Part shown: positions 11,544-24,732 of the stretch, in pieces
How positions within the stretch are numbered: position 1 is the first letter of the stretch
Layout: the number at the start of each line of letters is the position of its first letter
NCBI GenBank assembly: GCA_019843655.1
Contig: JACDQD010000011.1
Span: 13,310,604-13,374,603 of the forward strand
Direction of reading: 5' to 3'
Length of the DNA stretch: 64,000 nt
DNA from: Lethocerus indicus
Lineage: Eukaryota; Arthropoda; Insecta; Hemiptera; Belostomatidae
Position numbers and translations under genes: made by a program
Notes under the pieces: model-generated
What the model was told of the DNA's origin: nothing
The model's database searches: none
What the model saw: only the letters and a program-made list of their open reading frames with translations

Positions 11544-14299
11544 TAAACTATGTACTACAATTTTGGTACGAGTATAAAGAGCTGTAAAAAAAATAAATCG
11601 GATATTTGGACAACCAACAGTTTAGGATTTAAGTAAAGGGAAATTTTTTATTGTTTGAATAACACCGCCTGATCAACGGCATGATCGAGTACAATATCTA
11701 TTGGCGTTATTCGAACAACTTCAGTACAATATATGTCTTCGGATGTGCCTGAACGCGAATTGTTCACGCTTCATACCTATTGTGCGGAACCTGTTTTCGA
11801 CGCTGGGTCAGTTCTAAATTAGTATACGTTGATTTTTCCCTTCAGGAAAAATTAAGTCCGCTCAGAGAGGCAAAAAGAGAAGAGGCGCTCTCTCGAGTAC
11901 AAACACAGAATTTATGATCCCAGACTATATTGCCGTTTGTACTTCATACCTTATAATTGCCGGCGGTTTGGTGGATGAGGGAAGAGAGGGGGGGAGTGTA
12001 GATTAAGCCGGGAGGCAAAAGAAAGAAAACCCCGGCCCCGCGAAGCTTCAACCGCCTAATGGTTGAAGTAATATCCCCGGCACTTATAATTACTTAATGG
12101 AGCGTAGGCTTAAGACCTCGTAATATCAGCGGTTTTTCAAATTAAATTCAAAACCACTTGCCACTTGTCCCGTGGGTACTCTAATCCCAGGTGGAGAGTG
12201 GGCAAGTTATGGCAATAAATTAAGTAATAAATTCCTAAGGCTCTTATTTTTTATTTTTTGGTTCCCCAGGAAGGCATTTCCTGTTTTACAGCAAACGGCA
12301 GTTGGAGCCGTCACGAGCTAAGTATTAACCAAGAAAACAAAATAATATCATCATTTTATACCTAATTTAAGATATGTGTGCTGAAAATGCTGCGAAGTTG
12401 CTATTTCTCTATTCTCTCAGTATTTTTATGATAACCTTGTTTGGTTTCTCACCTTGGAGCACTAGAAGCCTCGAACAAAGCCTGCCATATCTCGATTGAC
12501 AGTAGTATTTGGTGCTATATCGAGACCGATTTTTTTTACATTTATCACATTTTCAATTTTCGAACAGTTCAAGATATTTCGAACGATGATAAAGCTGTTG
12601 ATCGTAAAATATTTCCGTTAAAACATTTACGAACCTCGTACCCCGATCATATATTGTCAGTGGAGTACATATCGGAAGTGTGCCTATACTGAACAATTTT
12701 GAAACTAATAATTTTTTGAAACACAGCAAAACTCATATTCGGTAATAATATGGAATGTTCTGTATGTTATGCTAAAATCAAACAGGAGGGTATTGTCCAG
12801 ACGGTTGCAGCCCCATTAGGGATGTGTAGGGATAATAGATAAAATAGAATTTGAAGACAGCTTATGGGCCGAAGCCTAAAACGCAAACAATAGATTGGAA
12901 TGAATACGTGAGGGTTGGCACTATATCCACCCCCGACTGTGGCTCGAGTTGGGTCCCGACAAGGGGTGAAACAAGCGCAAGTTCGAAAACACATGTCTAT
13001 AGTTGGAACTTAACTCCGGGGACTTGTTCATTTCCCCCCAAGTAGCTACGCTATAACAAAGCAGTACCGGAGACCGTCCCCAGGTGGCAGCACTTGCAAG
13101 GACACGCCAGCTACCGCTTCACTAGCTCCCACTAGTGTGTTCCGCCCAACTAATCCTTTACCGTATTTATAATTCCTCAAGCTTAAGACTTACAAATCAT
13201 CCTCGGCCTGTACTTAAACCTCGCAAACAGTCAACTACTTTAAATAATTGAAATGCAATTATAAACTTAATCGATGTAATATTTATGCTATTAAAATTTA
13301 TGACCGTAACATTTCAACGTGGAGTAACTCTAGATGATGCGAGGACCGATCCGACACAGGGCGGCCAATTAGACCTTTACAGGCCTTCAATTCAACCCGT
13401 TTAATAATTATTAGAGCACGAAATTTCAAATTAAATTTCACAATTTCAGTACAAACAACGCTTTTTTATGAATCATAATTAAACTATATCATTTTTCGAG
13501 ACCTACTTTATCACCGAGGACTTATAGCAGTTTTCACAGTAGACATAGTACAAGAGACTCATGAGATACTCTCGGTTAACTACGAATAGGTAACTATATA
13601 GGAATATAACATTGAATACATTTTTTTATTCGGATTTTCGAGACATGGTAGTTTCCGTTATTTAATTTGTTTGAAAATATATCGTGCGAAATAAAACTCT
13701 TGCGGTAACAAGGCGCACGAGGGCCCTAGTTGAAAGGAAGTATATTATTAACGAGCTGAATGAAAATATTATTTTCGTAGTTTCATATAAATCCCAGGAA
13801 CAATGAGGTAGTAAACGCGGGACGGCAAGGTGGTACTAACCTGGCACTAACTGTAGTAACCCAATTTATAGGTGTCATTAACAGTTATAGGTTTCATGCA
13901 GGCTTAAGTAACGAAAACGACGATGCTTTTGTAAAGCACCGTTATGAGCTATGTTTAAAATTTAATTTAACATATCATTAGAGGATTTAGTTTTATATAT
14001 CATTCTTACATCGTACAGCGTACATTAGATTGATCATGATGGTAAATGACAAACGGTAAAAGGAAGTCCCGGTACATATCAACATCAACATTTGTTCATT
14101 GTAACAATATCCTATGTAATTTTAAGAAAATTAATTTACCTCGCTTGATTGCAGTAGTATTATAGGACCTACTACAATCAAAAAGGTACAATCAAAAAGG
14201 TACCTACACACCTAAAAAGCAATACGCACGACCAGAGCACGAAATTATAGAAATTAAAAAAATGAAATAAAGAGAAACCTATGACAAAGAGAAGTGAAG
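11544..14299. other. Non-coding stretch
   Basis: No supported exon, RNA gene or recognised repeat. It has short pyrimidine-rich and AT-rich tracts. Open frames such as 12441-12692 lack codon or motif support. Confidence 0.4.
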
Positions 14300-14541
14300 C
14301 TAAAATAACTTAGATTTCGTGTTTTTCTATCCCCTCTCGCTAGACCGGTTTTGCTAGACAGTACAAGTGAGGTGACTCCAAAGTACCGAAAGTGACTAAC
14401 ACTGCTACTGAAGATGGCGATCGGCCGAAACCGGTCTCTCAAAACACCAAACCGGCGAGAGGAGACAGAAACACACGAAATCTACGGTATTCCAACCTAT
14501 CGCAGACCACAAAACAGGTACGTTCAACTAAAATAACTTAG
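14300..14541 (+). mobile_element. FBE-1 copy, 5'-truncated, with perfect 14-bp target duplication
   Basis: CTAAAATAACTTAG occurs exactly at 14300-14313 and 14528-14541. Between them the element starts within its 5' arm (ATTTCGTGTTTTTCT, lacking CCGTAG) and ends ACAAAACAGGTACGTTCAA. A shortened 5' end together with an intact long duplication is the pattern left by target-primed reverse transcription. Confidence 0.9.
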
Positions 14542-16003
14542 CTTAATTAATAATTTTCCTAGATTTTGTAGAAATGACCATTCTACAATCAATTCATTGA
14601 GTATTGTTTTATTCAGTGCATTCTCTAAATTCAATTCAGCGAATAACCTGAGATTTGTTCCAACTTTATTTAATTGAGAATTTAAAATTCGCTTGTGGTA
14701 CAAGTTTCACAGGGTATCTGAATAAAACATCCACCTTCCGGGAACTTTATTCCCCTTCGTATTGTGCTTAAATAAATCATTCATTCTGCAAATTGTTCGC
14801 TAACGTGCCCAGATTTCTTTAACGCGATAGAGAAACGGCGTGGAATCGTAATCGCTCTTGGAGTGGCGTCGGATGGAAAGAGGAAACGCAGTCAGTACCC
14901 TGTGCTTAGCCCAACGTGTTCAATTATCCGATAAGTTGGAAGACTTCGGGCTTGGCAGAGAAAGAGAGAGAGGAGAGACAGACAGAGGCTTCGTCTCGAC
15001 GGTGAAGGGCCGTCCACTTTCCAGGACATGGAAGGTCCCAGCGATCCTGGAGAGTCCTGGCTGATTGACAGAGAGGAGAAGGAAAGATCGTGATCCTCCA
15101 AGATAATTCGTGATCGCCCCCCCCGCCCCCACAACGGTACTTGCCCCGAGAGTTTACGGTTAGAGAGCCCGTTTCAAAACCGTAATTGATACCGGTAACG
15201 CGAACTTGAGGTCGAAAAATAACATGGATGCTTTTTGTGGATCTCTGTTGTACGCTTTTTCATTTAAATTTCCAACTGTAGTTTATTACTCTTAATGAGT
15301 TCTAGTAGTATTTTAGTAATGTTCTAGTTAATTTTACCGCCCTTATTACACAATAATGTTTCAATTAATTCGTTGATAATTAAATGAAGGTCCGAGATCG
15401 GCGGAGGTCTGTTTACATATACCGTTCCGTAGCATCAAGCTACAATTTCAGAAAAATCTTTAGCTAATAATGAGATAATATATCTCATTATTTCTATGTT
15501 TATGTACGTATAATTATTTTCGTCGTGTTAAAATCTAGTTGAAGTTAAAAAAAAACCAGCTATGACGTGTAGATGCATTTTTCTAGGCTCTAAGTTGCCC
15601 TTTTTCTTCTGGTATCTCTCACCATTTTCTTCGCTTTTTTTTATTTCTTCTGTTTCTCGGTAGTAATTGGCTTCTGGAGGCCGACCGTTTGGGGCAGTGC
15701 CTCAATCAGCGCAGACTGAGGTGGGAATTCCAGCTCAATTACTACTCCTTTTGCAGAAACACCGTCTTCTCATTATCCAGAACCGCCGCTCATATTGAGA
15801 ACGGCGGCACCATAACTGGAAGTTTGGGTTGTTAGGGAACAGAATTCCTATTTCGATTTTTCCTTTTCGGGTCCTATTACCTATCGATTATTTTCCACCA
15901 ATATTCACACCGCCAAACGGTTAGATAGGGATAGGTGTTTTGCTTTGAACGAGGAAAACGGTCCCGAATGTGTGTGTTCACGTTATAGTAGTTCTTTGCA
16001 GTT
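14542..16003. other. Non-coding stretch
   Basis: No supported gene. It contains a near-perfect palindrome around 15466-15492 (AATAATGAGATA and its complement) and a purine-rich stretch at 14940-15090. Confidence 0.4.
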
Positions 16004-16346
16004 TAGAATACCTGTTTTGTGGTCTGCGAGGGGTTGGAATACCGTAGATTCCTGTATATTTCTGTCTCCTTTCACCGGTTCGGTTTTTTGCTAGACCGGT
16101 ATCGGCCGCTCGCCATCTTCAGTTGCGGTGTTAGTAACTTTTGGTACTTTGGATGTTTTTTTTGGAGTATCCTCACTGCACTGTCACTGTCACTTGTACT
16201 GTGGTGGTTGTCTGTTTGTCGTGTATACAAGTGACAGTGACAGTGCAGTGTGGATGCCCAAAAAACATTCAAAGTGCCAAAAGTGACGACCGGTCTAGCA
16301 AAAGACCAAACCAGCGAGAGGAGATAGAAACACACGAAATCTACGG
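16004..16346 (-). mobile_element. FBE-1 copy, minus orientation
   Basis: On the plus strand it starts TAGAATACCTGTTTTGTGG and ends CGAAATCTACGG, so the fixed CCGTAG end is on the right. Arms of about 130 bases with GACCGGT motifs face each other around a centre of CACTGTCACTTGTACTG and its complement. Confidence 0.85.
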
Positions 16347-17363
16347 TATTTACTTCCTAATGTACAGTCACTGTAGCGAAAACTGTCCACCGATAGATCG
16401 AAAACGCAAGTGAAGACAGAAAATCCTGAACACAATGTGATCCTTTAAGAAATAGTATTCACCTACACATATCATTTGCAAATTTTGAATGTACTTGAAA
16501 GTACTTTACTGTGAGGATGGCGTGGATTATCTTGATAAATTATTATGTAGACTTATGAAATGTAGGGTAGTTCTTTCTCTTAACCATATGTCCTTATATG
16601 CGTACTTTACATAGCACTCATTACTAGTCTAGAATATTAATTAAATTGATTAAACACTTTAACCCCTTAATTATGGTACCTCCAAAACCTGGCACACTGT
16701 GACGCCCCTAACGCGTGCGTAAACTGGTCACTTCCGTTTCCACCCTTCCGGAGTGGCGTCAAGTTCGGGGGCGGCGTCGGCTTCGGCCATAATTGATTAG
16801 GGGGTTGATTTCGCTGGTCCGATTGTGGGATCGAAGGGGCGGGTCACGTGACCTCCTCCCTACCCATCATCGTCATCATCATCATCATCAGTATGATCAT
16901 CGCGGCGGTGGAACATCACGCAAACCCTTGGGAGGATGGAGGGGGAACCCGTCGCCTACGAACGAAGAACCCTGGAGGAACTCCTTCAGCACAATTTCCT
17001 CTCCAACCCCCGAATCATAATGAGCCTGGAAATCGTCCCCGGAGACGATGCGTGTCTCTAACTGGAGTCCTAACGCCGCGACCGGACGCCAGATGCATCA
17101 TTTTTTGTTCATCCCTATATTTCAGTCGAAAACAACCAAAAAAAAAAAAAACATAACATCGGAGGAATCAATATAAATGGCTCCGAAATTATGACGGAGG
17201 CCGCCTCGTCGGGATTTTTTTTTTGTATAATATTATTTCGAGACCGATAATTTTCGGGGTTGACCGTCACGAATATAGGGGGGAAGGTGGTATAAACAAT
17301 TTAATTTATTAGTTTATACGAAGTTTACGTAGACGAAGGAAGAATAGGTGATAACATTTCACT
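16347..17363. other. Non-coding stretch
   Basis: No supported exon. A CAT-rich tract near 16865 gives a His- or Ile-run open frame that was rejected. Confidence 0.4.
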
Positions 17364-17628
17364 AAAATTTTAATACCGTAGATTTGTTGTGTTTCTGTCT
17401 CCTCTCGCTGGTTTGTTCTTTTGCTAGACCGGTTACGGCTGCTCGCCATCTTCAGTAGCGGTGTTAGTCACTATTGGCACTTTGGATGTTTTTCGGGCGT
17501 CCTCACTGCACTGTCACTGTCACTTGTACTGTGACTAACAAGGGACTAGCAAGAGGAGGCAGAAACACAACAAATCTACGGTATTCCAACCCTTCGCGGA
17601 CCACAAAACAGGTATGAAAATTTTAATA
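17364..17628 (+). mobile_element. FBE-1 copy with perfect 12-bp target duplication
   Basis: AAAATTTTAATA occurs exactly at 17364-17375 and 17617-17628. The element between starts CCGTAGATTTGTTGTG and ends ACAAAACAGGTATG. The centre is shortened, but both arms pair. Confidence 0.92.
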
Positions 17629-19135
17629 TTTAATCTTGACTCGTTTATGCATTAATACTTTTCAAAGTGTTAAGTGTTAAAAGTGTTTAACAACATAAAA
17701 CATTGTATGTATTTTTCAGTTTTTCATAATCCATGCTTCCAAGGTACCGGAGAATTACAGGCAATATAAGAGTTCATAATTATTAAGATAATGAAACGGG
17801 TCTGTGGGAAAAAAAAGCTTGAGCGCCACGTCTTTCGATCTACTCCATCCTTTTGATCCATCGTTTTTCAAGAAGCTCATTCATCTTCCTTTACCTGCTT
17901 TCTCATCCTTGCTTTTACAGTCTTATTCCGCGCACAATTTACATGATTTTTTAAAAATAAATTTAGGCGAAATGTTAATACTGTTCAAAATCATCGGCGC
18001 ACACAAATATGGCAAACGTGTCGAATAGGCAACCAGCGTATAGGTATGTATTTGAGTTTTGGTAGCCGGTGTCATCGGGACCAGAATAATAGTGGTTAAA
18101 ATCAATGCAGAAGAAATTGTGGTCACAAATAGAAACCATTAATTTCAATATACGCGATGTTGACGTGATCCAGTTGGCAATATCTGCGACGGAATTGAAT
18201 AACGCGAATTAAAAAAACAAAAACAAAAAGTAAATAAACAACCGCGAATCCAATCGTGTTGTCGTGATAAACGAGAGAAACCCTCAATTAAAAGTCCGTC
18301 GGGGGTTGATTAAAATGGCTAGGCAAATGAGAGACGTGTCACACGCCCAATCCGAAACGTCCGCCTCCGAATCGTCTCGACTAACGCTTCATTAATTTTT
18401 CATTAAGAGAGAGATGGGGGAGGAACGCCAATTATACAAGGGGGGGGGCGACCGGGTTTTCTGTAATTAGGAGAAATGCTGAACGGCGATCTGAAACCCG
18501 AGATAAGGCATATCAAGACGGCCGAACGCGGACAGCTATGTAATAAAGCGAAATGATGGAGCGAAAGGGGACGGAATATAAAAAGGGAAAAAGGAGAAAA
18601 CAAAAACAAAAAGTGGGGAGGGAATTGAAAACCGAAGTGGGACCACCGCAGCGCTTTTCGCGGTCTTCGAGGCCTGCCGGGCTCGAAAATGATTTCGCGA
18701 TTGGTCGATCGATTGAAGAATATCCGTTTTTACTAAGAACTCATAGAACTGACTCATTATCCAGACACTTTATTTTGTTAAAATACCTCAGGCATTTCAG
18801 GAAAAATTGTAATGCAATTTTTGTAATAATTTTTTTATTTCAGTACGCTCTGACGTCGGCTACGAATGTTAAAGAAACAGAGTGTAAAAGCCGTCTATAA
18901 AAAGATATTTTCCCTCTAATTTGTCTTTTCCGAAAGAAAATTGTCCGAATTTTAAGGGATTAGGCCGTTTTAATTTTAGTGTATTGCGGATAGCATACCT
19001 CGCCATTTGAAGGCGTTCACTTATCATATTTTTGGCTGGCATTGAATATTCAGTAAAACCAATAGCTGTACAGCTTATATCTATTTACTATTCAGTCAGT
19101 CGTAACTATCGTAATTAAAATTTCAATATTCGATT

Positions 19136-19186
19136 TACCGCCGGGATTCGAACCCGGGCCAATCCAACGGCGCCACCCTGGTCGGA
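19136..19186 (-). repeat. tRNA-like fragment, possible SINE relic
   Basis: The minus strand carries TGGCGCCGTTGG, close to a pol III A box, and then GGGTTCGAATCCCGG, an exact T-arm with B box. The spacing is too short for a full tRNA and no acceptor pairing was found, so this is a tRNA-derived fragment. Confidence 0.4.
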
Positions 19187-21223
19187 TCATGTAAGCCATG
19201 ATACGATATATACATATTTATTTATATTAGTATAGGAAATTTGTTTCAGTATGCATAAGTATTGTTAGACAAATTTTTCGGCATCTTTTTCTAGGATTGT
19301 GTGCATATAAACGTTTTGGGACCCTACCAGCTTCACTTTCAATTCTAAATATTAGAAATTTCATAATGTTATGTAAAATAATTTAATCCGAGAAACGGGT
19401 GGACTAAATCAGGTCATCTACGTCTGCAGGAAGAAATACCCTCCACCAACAATAATTATTTGTAATTTTAGTATGTACTATAGTAATCGGACTTACTTGG
19501 CTGTCCAATGAGGAGCACTGCTTAGACTTGACTGCACCCCGCAACACCTGCAAGTAAAAAATAACAATTATAAATTAAAAATTACCTGAAACAATTATAC
19601 AAATAATTAGTTATGTGCTTATAGAAATGGATTTGCCCCATATTGTCTGAGCTCGGACATTAGAACAGAATTCTAGTCTATGCTCCCGCGTCTTATATCA
19701 CGACGGTATGTTATTTCCTACATATCTCGCGAATGTTCGTAATTTAAAATACGCTTAAAAACATTATAAACTGAATTTTCTATAGCTCCTCCCCAGGCTG
19801 AATATCTTCTCTCTAAAGTGTGAAAATATATTTTTAAACTAATAATAAATAAATAACTTAACTGAAATCAGTCTAAATCGCTTTAAGGTTTCACATTTTC
19901 GCGGTGAATATTATGAAAACAGGAGTATTTGTAAAGCTATTAAAAGGGATTGCATTTCAGCTAAGCCCTGTTGTGATTCATGCTTCACACTACCGTCCTA
20001 TCACAATGGAAATCAATTTCACATATACCCATATAGCACATATATTACTAGAAAAATATAATTATTTGACCTAGACCTGGCAGCGAATAGTTCACAGGAA
20101 GACGGCCAAAAGCTAACTGGAAATTGAAAAACAGTCGGCCCTCTTATTGTTGAAAGTTGGACTTTGGGAAATAATCCAATTTTACACTTCTACCTCCTCT
20201 GCAAGCTTCCCTAAATTTTTCACCAAAACTGAAGCGAATATTCAAATTTTAAAATACGCTTAAAAACGGCCAAATCCGTAAGAAGTGTGCGCAGATATTT
20301 GGATCTTTCCGAGATCAACCCGGATTTCTGTCGAACAATATGTTGACAATTTAATGATAAAAAAGGGTCCAAAAATTTTTTATAAATTTTATAGATTTTT
20401 ATAGATCTGTTAGTATATTTTAATAAATATACTAAAATCTTATTTTATTTAACGTGGGAGTTATTTCGGGCGCTATAGTTTCCACGATTTCCACTTCTTC
20501 CTTTATATTCATCTTACGAAATTTTACAGAAGAATCCATTCATCTTCATTCAACTGCCTCTTCCTTATATTTTTTTTCTGATATTTACTTAAAATAAGTG
20601 AAATAACGGTTCTGCAGCGGAGAGCAAATTTCCTCCAGTTTCATCGCAGAAACACGTTCCAAAATGCCCGCCGTATTCCGAGCCCGTAGCTCAGACAGAT
20701 GGCTCGGATCTAATACATTAACGGACTGATTATGTATTCCGTTAGCCCTCTGTAATTAGGGGGTTGGTAAAAAATACATAAATAAAAACGATGTCCGTAT
20801 GTTGGGCGTGTCCCGAGGGCGAAAGCCGGATTCGGATTGGCCGGCGGCCGACACGAAAAGGACGCCCACAATTAGCCCGCTCCAGAGTTAATAATCCCCT
20901 GTTATTTTTTCTCTTATTATTCCGCCTTTTTATTTTATTTTTCCGCTCGAGTTTATTTATTTATTTATTTTTTTAATTCCGTAATTCAATTCGGTCGAAA
21001 GCCGGAGCGTGGACGACCAGGCCCGTGGCGACGTTTAATTGGAACAGAAGGAGGGCAAACAGTTTATAATTTCAATATTTAATATACGAGATCGTGTAAT
21101 AATCTATAATTCGCTCGATGTATATGCAATTCGAAACGACAAGGCCTCGTTGTCCTCGACTCGAAAATTGGCGGTGAGAGTGAAACAGTTTTAATATATA
21201 ATTTCAAGTAATCATTTTCAACT

Positions 21224-21250
21224 TTCGTACCCCACCTGGATTCGAACCTT
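21224..21250 (-). repeat. B-box-like tRNA fragment
   Basis: The minus strand reads AGGTTCGAATCCAGGTGG, matching a pol III B box. No tRNA fold is visible around it. Confidence 0.25.
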
Positions 21251-22289
21251 TTTACAAGATACAAATAACTTTATTCTTCTAAGAATACAAATAGGACATC
21301 AAGAAAAGCGATATACAAATGGTTCGAACACGTTTATATACTTAATTCTTATGATAGAGGCTACTTGAATTTTCTTACAATATTGTTATAATCGGGAAAA
21401 TTACCAATAAGAACCCGATGACGTAAGCTGCACTAACTTCATTCACTCAATGAATTTTTCCGGAGTTGATATCAATTAATCAATATCTAATTGAAAAATC
21501 AAGGCATATTTAGACCATCATGGGGATTAGAGTTGTAAGAAGGGCTCATATATAGCGAAGAGTTTATTCTAGATCTTTGAACTCTACAAGAAGGGCAGAA
21601 AAACTATTTTACCTCATTTTAAATTTACATAATTTTACAGTCCTACACATTGATGATTGGGACATTCGTATTGCTTGAAATATTTACAATTCTGGTACAA
21701 TAGTGGGCAATGTTTCGATATTCCAAAACCGAAGGACATTATTTCCAAAAGATTCCTTTTCGATCCAAACGGGATGTTTTTATTTCCTGAATATTTTCAT
21801 TTCTCCTCTATTTTAATCTAAATATTTTAAAATGTTGGGGATGATGGTGAAGATACTTTAGGCGTGATACTTAGCCTCTATCTCTCTCTCTCTCTCTTCC
21901 TTTTGAAGCTTTCCGCTTTTCGTGTCTTTTTCTCTCTCTGTTTTTTCTCCCTCCGCAGAAAATGATAGTTTTCGCTCCGGCTTCCTTACATCCGCTTTGA
22001 AATTCTCATTTGGCCGCTATTGCGTCGTTTTGCGCTCAATTATCCGCCGCCATTAGGCCAAATTATGGCCGGGCAATTAGTGTCGGCCGTGGACACGCGA
22101 CGCCATATTTAAATTAGACGTCTAATCTCGCCTAATGTTCGAGTTGTCGAGTGTGAGAAGCTGCGCCTTATTCTTGTTTCGAGAATATGCAGTCGGTGGA
22201 AAAAAAGAGAATTACTACACGATTACTCTGTTGGAAACAATTTTGGATTTGATGGCGACAGAATGATCTACGACAATAATAAAGGAATA

Positions 22290-22475
22290 CCGTAGATTTC
22301 GTGTGTTTCTGTCTCCTCTCGCTGGTTTTGTCTTTTGCTAGACCGGTTTCGGCTGCTCACCCCATCTTCAGTAGGGTTGCTAGTCACTTTTGGCACTTTG
22401 GATGTTTTTTGGGGGGCATCCTCACTGCACTGTCACTGTCACTTGTACTGTGGTGGTTGTCTGTTTGTCGTGTGA

Positions 22476-22540
<65 letters not shown>

Positions 22541-22555
22541 ACAGTACAAGTCGGA
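22290..22555 (+). mobile_element. FBE-1 5' half with TA expansion
   Basis: Starts CCGTAGATTTCGTG and runs through the centre motif CACTGTCACTTGTACTG. A (TA)n run then replaces the second arm; only ACAGTACAAGT of the inverted half follows. Confidence 0.8.
22478..22539. repeat. (TA)n microsatellite inside FBE-1
   Basis: About 60 bases of uninterrupted TA, grown from the GTGTATATATA motif found at the centre of other FBE-1 copies. Confidence 0.95.
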
Positions 22556-22735
22556 GTACGATATTACTCCGACGTGAATGTACGACTTTGTAAAAATATT
22601 ATCTAACATTTATAGCACTGTCGCTAGACCGTTGTCACGTCAAAAGTTGGATTTAAGAATAGAGCATGGACTAATAGAGTTTCATTACACAATCATAACA
22701 AGAATAATATATGTTTTATGGTCTTCGAGGGGTTG

Positions 22736-22783
22736 AAATATCGTAGAAGTCTTACAGAATACAGCGAGAGGAGACAGAAACAC
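22736..22783. repeat. FBE-1 relic
   Basis: TCGAGGGGTTGAAATATCGTAG followed by AGCGAGAGGAGACAGAAACAC, both from the FBE-1 ends, with the middle missing. Confidence 0.55.
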
Positions 22784-23648
22784 GCAGAAATGTACAAAAA
22801 TAATATCATTACGGATTCGGCAAAACCAAATTGAATGAAGTTCACTTTTGGTTTACCTTCTCTTCATATCTACCGTATTATCCTTAGATTTTATAATGTT
22901 AAGGTTCTGTTCTTCGAGCCATAAAGCTTGCGTGGAATATAACGAGCCCAATAATTCTCTTCGGGGTTCGGAAGATGAAGACTTGGAGGTAAAAAAAAAG
23001 AAAATTAACCGTGCGTGTACGTCACTCCGAGAGCGGTACTGATTATCCAATTGCTGCGGGGGATGGGAATGGGAGGGTTTCCGCCCCCTCCGGCTTTTAT
23101 GGAAATTTAAGGAAATTTCGGCCCTACCTTATTACCCTCCTATTTTACATTTCTAATTCAACCTTATGGCCGGTTTCAAATTTCGAATCGTACCTCCATT
23201 CCATAACATCCATAATTTTATTTCGTTGACTGACATGAACAATACAAGTATATCTATACTTGATACTTATTCGCATAAATGTAGAAAGGCCCGCGCCCCT
23301 AACAAAAAAAATTCGTCATGTACGGTATTCAAAGATAAATAAAGCGCATATGTTGGAAATGTGTACAGATTAAGGCGACGATACGGTACCAGAATTTACC
23401 TTTAATTTCAAATTTTAAAACATATCTTATCGTAGCATATACCCCATCACACCTACTAACTATTAACTGTATAAACGAAGCCAGTAAGTCGTAATTTGAG
23501 TTGCTCCGCCGTTCTTTGATTCAAGAAAAAGAAATACTTCCCAGCGGTCTCCTAGAGACAAAATGTCTGAACTTGTCTGTCAGCATTTTTCCGCTACAAT
23601 ATTAATTTTGAAAGGAAAATTAAACTAGAAATTTCCTCGGAAAATGTA

Positions 23649-23854
23649 TACCTGTTTTGTGGTCTCCGAGGGGTTGGAATACCGTAGATTTCGTGTGTTT
23701 CTGTTTCCTCTCGCTTGTCTGGTCTTTTGGTAGCCCGGTTTCGGCTGCTCGCCATCCTCAGTAGCGGTGTTGTGGTCATTTCGAGCACTTTGGATGTTTT
23801 TTGGAGGCACCCTCACTGCACTGTCACTTGTACTGTGGTGGTTGTCTGTTTGTC

Positions 23855-23904
<50 letters not shown>

Positions 23905-24220
23905 CTTGTTATTGTGTTTTTCGGGACGTTGTTGGACAAGACACATACATATAAACACGCGACAGACAGACAACCACCACAGTACAAGTGACAGTGGCGA
24001 GCATCTTGGTGCCCAATGATTTTTGGGCATCTTCACTGCACTGTCACTGTTACTCGTATACTTCTAGGCAGTACAAGTGAGTAAACATCCAAAGCGACTA
24101 ACACCGCTACTGAAGATGGCGAGCGGCCGAAACCGGTCTAGCCGAAGACCAAACCGGCGAGAGGAGACAGAAACACACGAAATCTGCAGTATTCCAAACC
24201 CTCGCAGACCACAATACAGG
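23649..24220. mobile_element. Symmetric or composite FBE-1
   Basis: Both ends carry the CAGGTAT-type extension: TACCTGTTTTGTGGTCTCC on the left and AGACCACAATACAGGTA on the right. Inside are opposing arms, a (TA)n run at 23856-23896 and extra centre motifs. It may be two copies joined head to head or a full palindrome of which other copies are half-truncated. Confidence 0.75.
23856..23896. repeat. (TA)n microsatellite inside FBE-1
   Basis: About 40 bases of TA at the same relative place as in the 22290 copy, so the FBE-1 centre seeds microsatellites. Confidence 0.95.
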
Positions 24221-24603
24221 TATTCTAAATTAAATATTTTAATGCGTGAAAATATTAACTGATTACTGTTTTGTATACGTATTATAAAAGGAAAATAAAA
24301 TATATGTTACTAAACTGAAAGACCTGCCAGGCGGAATATATTCAACTATTATATATTATATAAATATATATAGTAATTATTGGTTAAAATTTACTGGAGG
24401 GGCTACGAAGGTTATCGGGTGTAATTGATATATCGATCTATACGGATGAATCGATGTCGTTAACTTGTTCAGCCATTGTTTTCATTAAGGCGTCCGACGG
24501 GTTGTGCTTTTTATTTTGACCATTCCTTTCTAATTAGGCGGGTTATTTTTTTTTTTAGTTGCTACGGAAGTGTTGAATTTAATTTCTTCGTGTCGTTTAA
24601 AGT

Positions 24604-24732
24604 GTGAGACCGGAAAGAGTGATTGAGATACGTAGGGATCAGGGATTGATTGCGAGAGAGTATGTGTGTCCTCAATGCGGGAAGGGTATGTCTCTTGGAC
24701 CGTGTTCTAAGATTGAGTCAGATTCCGAATAA
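24604..24732 (+). pseudogene. Merlin/ISXO2-like zinc-ribbon relic
   Basis: A 42-codon open stretch reads RPERVIEI, then QGLIAREYVCPQCGKGMSL, and ends at a stop after a SDSE tail. Upstream in frame there is a stop two codons before. CPQC is half of a zinc ribbon. The stretch closely resembles the minus-strand fragment in the 496-988 element, with shared PERVIEI and CGK-MSL. ISXO2/Merlin transposases commonly begin with such a ribbon before the DDE domain, which is absent here. It is a relic or an isolated exon; function is not supported. Confidence 0.45.

Larger units (their letters stand above)
17629..22289. other. Long non-coding stretch
   Basis: No supported gene. It holds tRNA-like B-box fragments (19.1 and 21.2 kb) and AT-rich sequence. 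A sequence like the start of a tRNA near 20681 lacks the rest of the cloverleaf. Confidence 0.4.

Noticed and set aside
20681..20755. GCCCGTAGCTCAGACAGATGG resembling the start of a tRNA
   Set aside because: No B box, T-arm or acceptor pairing follows within tRNA length.
22301..22593. Recurring plus- and minus-strand open frames with MCFCLLSLVWSFARPV-like starts at many places
   Set aside because: They are translations of the FBE-1 arm. The same peptide appears wherever a copy lies, on both strands, and ends randomly.
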